Part shown: piece after piece, positions 1 to 12,205 of the stretch | Layout: the number at the start of each line of letters is the position of its first letter | Position numbering within the stretch: position 1 is the stretch's first letter | Assembly: GCA_950295325.1 (NCBI GenBank) | Contig: OX485809.1 | Location: forward strand, 37,641,081-37,701,080 | Length of the DNA: 60,000 nt | Reading direction: 5' to 3' | Source of the DNA: Polytrichum commune | Lineage: Eukaryota; Streptophyta; Polytrichopsida; Polytrichales; Polytrichaceae | Notes under the pieces: model-generated | Told to the model about the DNA's origin: nothing | Seen by the model: the letters and a program-made list of their open reading frames with translations, nothing else | The model's database searches: none | Program-made: the position numbers and the translations under genes

Positions 1-3000
1 CAAGTTCTTCAAGACGAGTAAGTTCTTCTTTAGCTAACTCCTCTGCTGTTTTTGACCTATCTGTGGCACGACCTCTTATTTCAAAGCCCATCTCCTTCAC
101 CAACTTATCGAACTCATCAGGCTTCTCCTGAAGGACAAAAACACATACTTTCTGAGGATCATGATGAAAGATCTGGAGGCTCAGAAAGTCCTAGTCTAAT
201 GTGCATGCATCTATAAATACTAGCCATCCACGTAATTAGCCAGATTATGCCAGACTGGCTTCCAGAAGAAAAATAGTGGGGGAGAAAAGTATCAAGTACC
301 TTCTCTTCAAGTGTTTTGTCTCCACCTTGCAGGACTTTTGTGATGGAACTACCTTCCAGCACAGATCCTTTTGCTAACAGAGACTTCAGAGCATCAACTT
401 TCTTGGGACGCACAAGAGACAGCAGACCATTACTCTGAGCTAATGCTGTAAAATCAGCATCTAGCTTCTCTTTAAGCTCGTGGTCTTCCTCTTTTTCCTT
501 TGCCTTTTGGGCCTGCAAAAGGCATGTAACAATCCATGGTGAGCCAGTCTACCACCTGCACATTGTTTTCCACCACAAGACTTCGGAATAAAATCTGATA
601 CATCTCTGCCCTTCTAAATACTCTTCTATTTTTGAATTGTAAGCTGTTCATTGCATCACCTGAATGATCACAAACATCTGCAATGAAGCAATTTAAACAA
701 GACAACATATATGAACCCAGAACTTGCCTTGAAATACTTGCTCTTTGCAATAACCTCCTCCATAACCTCTTTTTTGGTACGTCTCTGCAACATAGAATAA
801 AAACCACAGTCTTTGCCAATGAGGACAGAACTTCGAGGTACCACCTTTTTCAACACTAGACTTCCTATGAGCAGTATAGGACCGAAATGCATCAAAATGC
901 CAGGCCCTGTGACAAAATTAATCCAGGACTCTCTTGAGTATTTTGAAACTAGTCCTTACTTCACCACAATCATAGAGGCAGTTTCAGAGTCAAATTGCTG
1001 TGTTAATGGCTGTAGTGCAAATGACAGACAGAATTAGGAATGCCCCAAATCACGTGGCTTGCACAAGAAAGGCCAGAAAGAACTACACATATAAATGAAG
1101 CAGGTGCATTGCCACCTTACCTTTCCATCTGCTTCAGCATCTGCCTCTCCACCATCCAACTTCCCAGCCCCACCACCAAAGTGCAGGTCCCTTACAATGT
1201 CTGCACCCACTGGACACCAGAGAATACACAAAGTTTACACCCTCTAACAATCTATGCAAAAAACCACAGGCCAATATGTGCAGAAACTCGATGGACAGGC
1301 CAGGAGCAAACTAATTAGGCTGACAAAACCTTACGTCCAGCATCATCATCCTCGTCAGCCGAGATATCATCCTGAAAGTCATCCAATGTTGAAAGAGCAG
1401 TGCCGCCATGAGTTAGCACCTCCGTTGCTTGATCATCATCCTCATCATCAAGAGCAAACTTGCTCTTTCTTTGCATTTGAGCCTGCAAAATGTTTAAACG
1501 CACCAGTCAAACATACAAGTTGTGTTCTATCATTTGAGATTCCAAATTCAACACAAAATCACTTGCAGAGATTTCAGGTAATCGAAGAGGCTCTTGACAG
1601 CTAACCGATATGAAAGAACTACCATACAACACAGAAAGAAGTACTTGTAGAAGGAAGAGCGACTTTGTACACATGTATTCATGTTTGTAAGTCGTTAGGA
1701 ATATTACACTACACATAAATTCGACTATGATAGAACAAGGTGGCAAAATCCTACCATTCGCTCCTTCTGAAAACGTAGTATTGCCTTGTCCTCATCGCCC
1801 AGACTGTCATCCTGCTCCCCAAATCGATGATCTAAAAAAACATTTGTCTTCCCTCGCTGCTGGTACTCCAGAAGCAGCGAGTTTTTCCTCTGGTGATGGC
1901 ACCAATAAAATTATTAGAAAGACTGTTACACTGGGGTGAAGAAATCATGCGCTAAAATCCACCACAAGTTTTCATAGCTCCCTTGATTGTCACAAGCAAG
2001 GTCATCCACCGTGACCATCGCCACCCTACGACAGGAATCTGTTTAATTTGTCCTCAATATTCTGTACTTGCCAGAATCACAATGCCAAAATGCTAGAGAG
2101 CATTTTAGTCCACCATATGATGTCGATCACTTATCCCTGTACAACCAAACCCTCCACTTTTATGCTACTAATTCATTTAAATCTAATTAGCTGAAGTCCC
2201 AGCCTTTTTTATACTGTGATTTTTTTCCATGAATCAAGGTTGATTTAAACATGTCAATTAAGAGTCGCAAAGCCAAAATACATAGCCCTCACTCCACCAA
2301 ATGATGTAGAATCACTTATCCTTATACACCCAACCCCTCCACTTCCATACTACTAATACATCCAATTCTAATCAGCCATTTTAGTACTGATAATTCTTTT
2401 ATAAATCAAGGTCGATTCAAACATGTAAATTGAGAGCCACAAAACTAAAATGCTATATTGCACTTACTCCAACCAATAATGTGAAACACTTATCCTTGTA
2501 CACCCAACCCCTCCACTTCTATGATACTAAATTCATCCATAGATAATCAGCTGAAATCCCAGCCCTTTTTAACCTGGAATAATTTCCATGAATCGAGGTT
2601 GATTCAAACATATGAATTATCCATCATACCTCATCAAATCTCCATGTCAAAAACATACGAAGGCATCATGGACCTTGAAAGTAAGGAACTTACTCCCTTC
2701 CATATGCATCCAATCTGCTATCCAATCGGCAACTGTAGTAAGATCCACATAACAAAGATCCATGTTTCTCACGTCACTGGATTCCTCTCATTCCCCTTGT
2801 AAATGTCTCCATTCATAAATTACTACACTTTTCAAACAAGAGTATATACCTTGTCCAAAGCAGCCGAGCGTGCTACCCCAATTCGCTTCCCCTCACTCTT
2901 CTTTTTCTTGCCAAGGACATCGAACTTCGTTCGAGTCCACTGCTTCTCGAATGGGTTATCCGCTTGCTTCGCACCTTTGTTATTCCCTTGCTTGCTGCCT

Positions 3001-3092
3001 TTGTTGTTGACAAAATCGCCAAAGCCTGAGCGGGCCCCGCCCTTTTTCTTGGCCACAGACGCAGGTGCGCTGGGCTTCCTTTTCTTCGCCAT
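1..3092 (-). CDS. NOP14: NOP14-like nucleolar protein, N-terminal part (partial gene)
   Basis: NOP14 is a nucleolar protein of the small-subunit processome, needed for 18S rRNA processing and 40S assembly (family knowledge). Seven coding exons read right to left: 2850-3092, 1755-1889, 1335-1482, 1121-1200, 728-784, 300-512 and 1-127, the last leaving the window. Frames join without a break across all six introns, giving about 334 residues of a protein usually near 850-900. Seen: a Lys-rich start (MAKKRKPSAP), then the family block with NPFEKQWTRTKFDVLGKK, the motif VFLDHRFGEQDDSL, an acidic stretch, DLHFGGG, the block KKEVMEEVIAKSKYFKAQ, and KPDEFDKLVKEMGFE in the last exon. The start at 3092 is the first Met and matches the family N-terminus. 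The intron 513-727 has a GC donor. Intron 1890-2849 carries a diverged tandem repeat. A telo-box lies about 100 bp upstream. The 3' half is not visible. Confidence 0.95.
2086..2625. repeat. Three diverged tandem copies (~180 bp) in NOP14 intron 1
   Basis: The phrase CACTTATCC...TACACCCAACCCCTCCACTT recurs at about 2128, 2313 and 2487 (spacing 185 and 174 bp). Each copy then continues into a stretch like CATGAATCAAGGTTGATT and CAAACATG. Copies are clearly diverged, so the amplification is not recent. The array lies wholly inside intron 1890-2849. Confidence 0.75.
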
Positions 3093-3191
3093 CGCCCCAG
3101 CAAGGAACGCAACGCGGCTCCGCTTGAGGTCGGACTGACGTTAAGCTTCTCACTCGCGGGCCATAGCTCAAGCTTCTTCCATGGCTCCCAC

Positions 3192-3208
3192 TAAACCCTA
3201 AACCCTAA
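3192..3208 (-). promoter_or_regulatory. Tandem telo-box upstream of NOP14
   Basis: The plus strand reads two overlapping AAACCCTAA units, 100-116 bp upstream of the NOP14 start codon; on the gene strand this is TTAGGGTTTAGGGTTTA. Telo-boxes are enriched in plant promoters of ribosomal-protein and ribosome-biogenesis genes (established knowledge), which fits NOP14. Its use here is inferred from position only; no transcription start was determined. Confidence 0.6.
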
Positions 3209-3220
3209 GCCCGGGAGTTT

Positions 3221-3336
3221 TGTACGGGCAGGGGCAGCGGACATAACTTTCATGTCCCTGCCCGCCTCGTACACTTCGGAAAACTATTATACTTAGTTGC
3301 CGGATACATGGTGTATTCCAAATATGTAGAATACAC
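3221..3336. other. Two adjacent short hairpins in the NOP14 upstream region
   Basis: CGGGCAGGG (3225-3233) pairs with CCCTGCCCG (3256-3264), extended outward by TGTA/TACA at 3221-3224 and 3270-3273 and inward by GGACAT/ATGTCC. A second hairpin pairs GTGTATTC (3311-3318) with GAATACAC (3329-3336). They may be the remains of a small foldback element or promoter cruciforms; nothing in the sequence decides. Confidence 0.55.
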
Positions 3337-3493
3337 ACTTTCGTGTATTCGGGCGTATTCTTTATCCTGCAGTATAAATACAAGTACTTGAGAATAATTA
3401 TCATGACAATTATGTGGTTGATATGTAAGGGCCGGGCCTGTCCTGTTTACACCAAAGGCGTTTAGGCCATGGCACTAGATTACCATGCTACCA

Positions 3494-3657
3494 TAGAGCG
3501 CTCTCTATTTCACCTTTACATATGTTGGAATGTAGTTTTCATGAGGGATACAAGTGGTTTCATGAGGGATACAAGTGGTCTTAGTGTATGTGAGCACAAC
3601 ATGTGACAAAACTTGAGGGGAAAATAATTATCTTTTGTTAAAATAGAGAGCCCTCTA
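3494..3657. mobile_element. Short TIR element (~164 bp) with internal 21-bp duplication
   Basis: The segment 3494-3510 (core GCTCTCTATTT) is the reverse complement of 3641-3657 with one mismatch. Inside, a 21-bp unit beginning CATGAGGGATACAAGTGG is present twice in tandem (3540-3560, 3561-3581). The size and TIRs suggest a MITE. No clear target-site duplication was found. Confidence 0.5.
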
Positions 3658-4508
3658 CAACATTTTGTTGTTTAAATGGGATTGTAGAGAAGTTTATGGA
3701 CTATTAGATAGCTCAAAGTTATTTGGAGGGCCCAAGTTATTTAGTGTAAACCCAAATGAGATCATAAAGAAGTCCTCACAATTTTTGAATTGGATATGAG
3801 GACATGTCATGGAGGAGAGAAAAAAGAAAGTGTTTGTACATTTGTTTATGAAATTGGTGTTTGTATATGTTGCTTCAACAAATTTTGAGCATTTGAGCTT
3901 TACATTTAGGGTATGAATTTTTAAAAATCCACTAAGTTTACTACATAGTACATAAATAATTGCACAATATTAACAAAACATGTTGTATGATAAATATGCG
4001 CATTGGAGGATTATTGCACAATAATTACACATAATGCAACCTTTAAAGTAGCTCCAACAGTCACGTTATGAATTAAACATGAGTAATATTATAATATGCA
4101 TTCTTAATAAGCTTTTGCAGGTTGTCCCTAGGGGGGCGCCGCATATTCCATCATGCATATTTTCCATTCATTAAAAATGTTATGGGCAGTGATCCAAAAC
4201 TACCCTCGTGTAAACCTAAAGAGGTAGGCAATGAGATTCTCAACCAATGAACATTCAAGGATTTTCAAGAGCCATGACCTTATGACTTTCATGTAAACAA
4301 GCCCCTAAATGCCCAAGAGCAAGGGCCTTATTCACACAATACCCCCATTTGACGGCATTATCATGTGTAGAGTGTCAAGAGTTTTTATGGCCGTTAGATT
4401 GAGATTGATCCTGTCATGTCCCGCCATATCTTAAAATGGGTTCTCATTGGTTATAATGCACCCGCCAATTCTTGTTAAAAAAAGAAGTTGCCAAGGCTTT
4501 ACATAACA

Positions 4509-4873
4509 CTACCGTAACACCATAGCAGGTTCGTTCATAAATAATTCCCCCAAAAAAAAACGTAAAAAAACAGAAATTATAGGCAAAGAGAAACGAATAA
4601 CTCTCAAATTATACTGTGATAAAAATGAAAAGACATAAAATCAGGATTAGGGTAATGACTTAGGTTTAAACAAGTTGGACCGCCATAAATGGATGAAAAA
4701 CGCAATTAGGATGAAATTTTTGCACATCTTTCTCACCCTAAACACGAATGGTTTTTAATCCAATAAATGAGAAGACGAATTTCAAAAAAAAAAATTGGAA
4801 TGCAAACCTTATTTTTTCAAAAAAATTAAATATTCGTGCGGCAGGTGGCGAACCTGCTATGGTGTTACGGTAG
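4509..4873. mobile_element. MITE with 25-bp perfect TIRs
   Basis: Bases 4509-4533 (CTACCGTAACACCATAGC...) are exactly the reverse complement of 4849-4873. The 365-bp interval is AT-rich and has no coding potential. This is the architecture of a non-autonomous DNA transposon. No convincing target-site duplication is visible at the TIR edges, so the superfamily is unassigned. Confidence 0.75.
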
Positions 4874-5814
4874 GTTGAACACACCCTACCTTGAGCATTC
4901 CTAAATGACGTCACCCAAGGGCATATAATGCCATGTCCTGAAAGGAAGGGGGGGGGGGTTATGGGAAAGAAGGCCCCCTCATTAGAACAATAGAATGCGC
5001 CCAAGTATTTGGAGTTTTCATTATTGTTTTCAAATGCATCTAATAAAATTATTGTAGTATTGTGTTCAAAACCACATTTCTACATTTTTTTTAGTAATAA
5101 TGCACAATATTTGATATCCTAATTAAGATACATATTTGCAATTTTGTTGAACTTAGATGTGTATTTGGATATATCATGAATACATGTAGGGAGTTGTTAA
5201 ATCGATCACATAGTTTGTTAAAATGATCACATGGATGCATCACGTAGTCATACGATCTATCAAAATTTGATTTTCCATCGCACACATGAAGAGGAGCAAG
5301 ATATAGGCTTGGTGTTAGAAGAAGTAATGAACTTGGTCGACTTGGATGACAAGCCTGAGCCTAATCGGCACCTCGCATATTGAATGTGGTAGTTTTAACC
5401 AATGTCTGGTTGATTTAACAATCCCCTACATGTATTGCACTATCTTCCCAAGTTCTCCATTGTTGATTCCGAAGTCCATTTTGGTAAGAAGGGAAATATC
5501 CAAGTTACACATGACCCCAACGTTTCAAGTCTTCAACGTACTTCAGTGGCACAAATCAATGGTCAATGGGTGGTAGAATGGATAAAGAACCCAAATGTAG
5601 ATAGACGTGCATAGAGGACTATCACTGGTGTACACTTATCCCTCCTTTTTATTTGAAGTAAAACATTGTTTTGAATGACATGGGTAGATGCCTCATTGAC
5701 TTCTCATTGGATGGGACCCCATAAATCCCACGTCATGATTATATTTCGCTAGTAAAAATGCTTCTACCAAAAAAAAAACATGGTATGGTATTACACCAAT
5801 ATCACTTATTAGTG

Positions 5815-5941
5815 TGGGTTGGCATTTGGAGTTACATGTTGCTATAACTTCTTATTGGGAGTATCATGTTTTATCAAATAAGCTATACCATGTTCTTCCA
5901 ATAAGAACTTGCGGTAACACATACTCCAAGTGGTAACCCAT
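5815..5941. mobile_element. Imperfect foldback (~127 bp)
   Basis: The left half (TGGGTTGGCATTTGGAGTTA ... CTTCTTATTGG) pairs imperfectly with the right half (CCAATAAGAACTTG ... ACTCCAAGTGGTAACCCA). It is probably an old small MITE. There is no coding sequence. Confidence 0.45.
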
Positions 5942-7865
5942 GTTAAAGAGTTGACAAAGGTATACCTGGCAAGTATCACAGAACATGCTATTGTACCATA
6001 GACCTTACCCAAGTGGTAAACAAACAATATACAATATGATGACTACATGTTGTATTACGATATGGACCAAAGTATTTATAAATCCCAACAACAAATATGT
6101 GGTTGCAAGGTAGAAGGGTCTCAAATGGTTGTTTTTTCTTGTTCGTTGTGAAGTAAACCTCTTGTTTGTGAACTGTAAATATTGGCTTATTTGTGAATAT
6201 GGACATAAAAACCATGTACAATTGCAACAACAACAAAAATTGGACCCTGAATTGATATGTATTTTCAAATGTGATGGTCATGAAGCCATAACACAATCAA
6301 GGATCAGGCCATAACCTTTGTTGGTTTGTGACCATGTTAAGGATCAAGCAACTCTACGTGCCCAATAATTCACGGACATATAATAAGCCATCACAACTTA
6401 CAATTATGTCATGTGTTGAAATGGTCCATAAAAACCATGTGTGAAATTTATCATTTTGTTGTGATAAGCATCTACAATCATAAAATAGTTCATTGTTAGA
6501 GTGACTCTTGCCCACAAATCAAGCACAATTTGTAAGGTATGAAAATTCATGTGACAATGAAAATAGAAATGAAAAAAACTTCCCTTTAAATGTTGTCACT
6601 TATCATAACCATAAAATACAATTTTACTTTACTCAAAATAGCATCGCTAAATAGGATGTGTCAAGTTATTATTGTTACTAACAAAAACCGTGCTTCATTG
6701 AAGGAAGAACCCTACCTTCAATGGTTTGTGAAAGTGACATGAAATTGGTCTAACCAATAATGCAAGTTCTTCAATGATTTGATGCAAGATTTTATGTATT
6801 TCACTTGATTAGACTCCAACGCTTTGCACTTATGCTTCTCATTTGAATACACATCATTGTGATTGGTTCTAGAATGAAAGAAAATGAATTACAGGGAGAA
6901 TAATATTTACTATGATTACTTTGAGAAATTAGCAAATTGTTGTGGGGAATACATACGAATATTTTGTGAAATATTGTCAGTTCCACATAACATTGTTATG
7001 GATTTGAATAGTGTTAGGTTGTTACCACCATCTTATTTGTTAAAGAACATCTTTCTTAGATAATGATTATTGAACATTATTGTGTGACCAAAACAAATAG
7101 CTATTTCCAATTCATCAAATTTCAAGATGAAATCAATGACTTCTATGCAATTGCACAACAATTCAATACAACATGTTGAGAATATTCCATCGCATATGCT
7201 CATGAAATAGATTAACTTATTTTGATGCAATAGGCCTCAATGATGTACCCTCTAAAGTCTGTAATATCAACCTCCTCAATGTCACTCCTTCTCTTATATC
7301 CCGAAACCCTAGGGAACGGATGTTCTTAGTTTAAATCTCACTCCTTATTGTCACGTTTCCCTCCCATACATTATTGGTTTCGACATCAAAATAAACTACC
7401 AAAGAATTCCAACCCACACGCTCATACACATCATGTTGCCATCATTGTAATTATTGTCATTATTGCAGTGTGGATTTTGTGTTATTCCACAATGTCAAAT
7501 GGCACACTAATTCTCTTTTATCACGTATCCATGTTAAAGCTACATAATTCCTCAATGTCACGTGCACTTTGGTTGCCACAAACATGATATTACGGAGTTT
7601 AGGGTGTACATATAATTCTTGATATAGGTAATAATCTTTGTGTATGTTAGGTGTTTGTGGAAGTTTATGATGGTAACTTTGTGCAATCTAATTGATACTC
7701 ACAAGACATAGATGTGGACCAAGTGAAGCATGTGGATGGCACACATCAAGATTTGAATACCTTCATTTTTATATACATATAAAAAGGTCTTGGCATGTAT
7801 ATACCACACACTAAATGTCAATTTCATTCAAAAACCACAATCACGCGAACATAATTTTATTCAAA

Positions 7866-7995
7866 TCCATGCCAATGTTATGTGGGACTAGCAATATTCC
7901 AAATAATATTCCCACGTTTAATCTGAATGTGGACAATATTATGTGAAATATTCTTGATCCCACAAAACATTGTTATGGATCTAAATAATGTTATG
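7866..7995. repeat. Foldback-like repeat with diverged relatives
   Basis: The left edge (AAATCCATGCCAATGTTATG TGGGA) and right edge (TCCCACAAAACATTGTTATG GAT) are inversely complementary around an ATATTCC core. Related sequence occurs at about 6945-7015 and, inverted, at about 30540-30610 (GTTATGTGGGACTTACAG). It is interpreted as an old dispersed non-autonomous element. Confidence 0.45.
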
Positions 7996-10579
7996 AACTT
8001 CAAATCACAATGTTACAATATTGTTTAGAGTGGGAGGCCAAATTTCATGTGTTGTTTCAAGGATTTGAAGGAATCCTTGGTATCTCACTTACCTCCCAGC
8101 TATATATATTCTCTTTCAATACTTGTGCAAAGCTCCTTCCCATACATAACATTCTTAAGGGTTCAAAGGAATGTTCTTTTGCCATACCTATCAACATCTC
8201 CTGCATGTTGGGGATGATGTCGGAAGCTTCTTCCTTGATATAATTTTAGAAAACGTGAAGAATTTAATATGGGTCCACTAACATGAACACGGGACATGCA
8301 ATGCTCCAAATATTTGGACGAAGGTTAGATAGAGAGTATTATTGAAGAGGCTCTCAAGAACGTTATGTATTGTTTGCCAAGCTTATTTTTTTCTACAACA
8401 TGATAACTCTAAAGTTCAGACCTTTGAATGTTGTCACATTACAACATTCAAAGTGTCGCTCATTCGAATTAGGTGTCGTTGGATATAAAGCATGCAATCG
8501 TGGAAAGCTTACATATGGATTTGATGTACTGAGCTTTCAAAATGAATATATTGTGAGAGTTTTGTATGTCTTGTCAAATCACGAACTGACTACTAACTTG
8601 TGTTCTTACCTTGCATCAAATGTGTTTATAACACGCATCAAGACAAATCGTTGTTGATACCTACGTACTGCAACATTTTCACTCTCTATCCATCACCCAC
8701 TTGAATATCACACAAAATTTCCAAATTGAGCTATCGGTGGCGGCTTGCCTGCTTTCAAAGCTTCTAGGTCTGCTTCCAACTCAACCTAGAATTGAAAACC
8801 CGTCACATGTTATCACACAGATGAAAATTTTGAAGCCATGTAATACAACAAACATGCCAAATAATTTTGATAGTAATGATAATGCAATATTGTGAATACG
8901 CGTTTGTTTGCCCTACATATGATTTCATAAGTGCATCTTTGTCAAAATGCAAGGGGTAAAAAACATAGTAATATTAAATGTATATCGATTACAAGAGTTA
9001 ATGCATATGTGTTTATTGGATTACCTCAAGGGCCTTCAGTAAACTACCTTGCCTCTTCCTAATGCTTTGCCATAGTTCCAGATTCTCATGCATATATTCG
9101 TCCTTGGGCACTAATGACAACACATTAACAACATCTTGCTCAAGCTTTGGAGCAATTTTTTTATTCTTCTTGGGCGTCGGTTTGGTAGTGGGTATTATGA
9201 TGCGAGTCTCCATCAATTATCGAAGTAGATTAGTGACACCTTGTTCTATTTTTCTTAAATGTGGTTTCAATTGTTGTTAGGAAAATAACAGGATAACATC
9301 ATTATTTACTAAGGAAATGCACTAGTTTTTGCAACTTCATCTGTGTATGCAAAAGAGAAGAATGAATGACATGTCAATCTATTGATCTAGTCCACATAGT
9401 TGTTTTTAAGTGCCACGTTGCATGTGATTTCAATGTTTCAAGCCTTCAACCATCCTCTTTATCACTAAATAGCATGTATATTCTGTAACCCTAAAACTTG
9501 GGACTATGTGATTGTTACCCAAGACTAAGAATGTTTTGCGGTAGTTATCATTCATAAGATACGTAATATTATCCATTCTAGTCATTCTCTGCGAATGGTT
9601 ATCATATACCTTGCGAAGTGCTCGCGTAACATCACTAAGCTAATGAGTTGTGTTCAATTTCCTTGACTTTAAAATCAATTTGAAGCATTGGGATTCCAAC
9701 ATCCGGAGGCTTTATTCTCGAATTTATTGTGGTTCTCATGAACACAAGTCATCAATAGAGTGATGTTATGCACATCTTAAGGATTTTTTTGGTAGTATGA
9801 TCACTTCAAGACATACTATGCTTGCAAATTTCGCAAATACATGGCCACAAATTTCTTTAAAGGAGACATGTACGGGGACATGGACGTTTATTTGTGGAAA
9901 GCCTCAAAATTCATAGATAAGATAGTGCGTTGCCACCATAAGACTTGATTGATGCACGAAACAAAATTGAAAACTTGAAAGAAAACCAAAAATTTGAAAT
10001 TGGTTGCCAAATCGTTGCAGTAAGCTAGAGCAATGATTTTACATTCAAGTTTTCAAGTGGCAAAAGCCACGTATAAATGATTATGCATATTTTCATCCAA
10101 ATTTACACACATCCATCCCAAAGTTGGCAATCTTATTTGTTTTCTTATAATTTTGGGAGAATTTATGGTTATTTCATCCACATATATCATGGTATTACCA
10201 TAGAACGTTTCATTTTTTATTATTGAAATTGCAAATCACTGGCTCATCACAGGATTAAAAATCATTGAAGTGGAGGTCATTGTAACGTCAACTTTCCTCA
10301 TCATCTTTGAATTAAAGCAAGTGTCATAAAGCAAGTGTGTCTTAAATTTTTATTTTTTAAATTCATATTCTTATTCTTATTCCGTTGTTTGCCATATTAA
10401 CAAACTTGGGGTTTCCGCGAGTTAGGAATTTGTTTTGGATCCACGGATATGATGGGAGATTTTAGCAGAAATACGTAGATTTTGTTGAGCTCCCTTGTTG
10501 TTGTTATGGGTTTTCAAGGTAAAAAATGTCGGAGCTATAAAACAATTGGGTAACCCTTCCTCTCTCCCCCCCCCCATTT

Positions 10580-10755
10580 GTGTTGACTTTTAGCTCAATG
10601 ATGGGTAGTAAATTATGAGCACGTACTCCAATCTCCTTTAAACACATGTGGTTTTTGGGTGTCTGTTCTTTAACCCACACTTCATTTAAATATAGGTGTC
10701 TGATTAAGACAAGGAATGGAATTAGGCATATTCATTGTATATTAGTGGGCATCAT
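10580..10755 (+). repeat. Dispersed repeat family R1, partial copy
   Basis: It contains the R1 landmarks in order: TGAGCACGTACTCCAATCTC, CTTTAAACACATG, a TCTGTTCTTTAACCCACAC segment and AAATATAGGTGTCTGATTAA. The other copies of the family are listed separately. Confidence 0.7.
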
Positions 10756-11964
10756 TGTTTTTTTACCTTCCAATATTGAGTAGTGAGAGGTGGACACAAT
10801 GCTCCTCTCACTACAACATAATATGCCATGTGATTTTTTTGATATATAATGGTAGGCCATATCTATCTATCTATATAGCGTAGGAGCTTATATGGACTGC
10901 ATAACGGTCTAAGCAAAAGTGGGTTGACAAGTTGCGACAACAACGAGACATCCACCTATTGAAAACGTTTATGGGTTAATCAATCTTCTCATGCACAAAA
11001 TCCAACGGTTATAAGAAGATATTATTTACGTGGATAGAGAACGTATGGGAGCTAGTGTAGGAAGCAACCTCCACTTGTAAAAGTGATCGATTACATATTT
11101 ACAAACATTGGAAATCATCGTCTTGGGGAATGCGATTTAGAGATACTTCAAAAATAAAGTTCACTCTTCTTGCGTTTCTAGAAGAAATCCAATCTTGCAC
11201 ACATGACAAAGTTTTATTGAGAGATTCCATTCTCCAAAGTCGGTGTGCTTTTAGATACTGATTTTGTGAAGATACATGCTACAATAGAGTTTATATGTGA
11301 AGTAAAGCATATGAAACCACGGATTGAGTCCCAAGCCTTGAGTTTATGAGCATCAACACAAAGTCATTCCAAGTTTTCTCAATGCTTTAATTATCATACA
11401 CAAAGAATGTTATTGGGGCTATTAAAACTTGACTTTCTAGCTTGTCCTACTTAGATGGGCATGCCAAGCTAACCTTACACATGCCAATCTAAGATTCAAC
11501 ACAATGCGTCCCATGTCCATACCCTACCTTATTTTAGATCCTAAAATACTCCCAAAGTTCGAGAGACAAAAATAAAACATTCAAAAAAATTCACACAACT
11601 TTCATATACATTGATACACAACGAGCTAACGAACTCTTAATAATATTAAACCTCCCAAAGAAGGATGAAACCCATGGTTTCATCCCTCTTTCGTGGACAT
11701 TGCGGATAACTCTAATGCCTCAAGAAGAAGAAGAAGAAGAACTCTGGTCTCTGGAGGCAAAATTATAAGAGATGAACGACTTTGCGTTTGGCATGAGTGT
11801 GGTATAGAACACACACATTTAAGTGTGATACCACTTCCTTGCAACTTACCTTGCGTGTAGTTCTCTATGGGGTGGCATAGTAAGTCATCGACATGCAATT
11901 GGTACTAGGTACAAAGAGGTGACCAATGCACAACAATCGGAAGAGGAAGAAACCACTGCAGTGT

Positions 11965-12205
11965 CCGGGGATATTTTATGGCACATTTAGTCAAAGTGTC
12001 TTAGTGTTTCCAAGTCCAGCTGGTTACATGTTATAATCTATCATTTTTATCTTTTGAAATGAATAAAATTATATATATATATTCTAAATCCCTCTAAAAT
12101 GATCATTAATTTTATGAAGTCTTCAACTTCAATTGGTTATTTCTCAAACTCAACCGGTTCATCTGTAATTAGTGGTTGGCTTTCCCTGTTCATCGATCCA
12201 TTGTC
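11965..12205 (+). repeat. Repeat family R2, diverged copy
   Basis: It shares the ordered phrases TTAGTGTTTCCAAGTCCA, TCTTCAACTTCAATTGGTTA, TTCTCAAACTCAACCGGTTC and CCCTGTTCATCGATCCA with the element at 33129-33415 and the copy near 45120. The TIRs seen at 33129 are not preserved here. Confidence 0.65.

Noticed and set aside
9013-9216. Minus-strand exon-like frame with a Lys-rich start and possible GT donor
   Set aside because: Suggestive composition but no recognised family and no adjoining exon; mentioned only in the intergenic entry.
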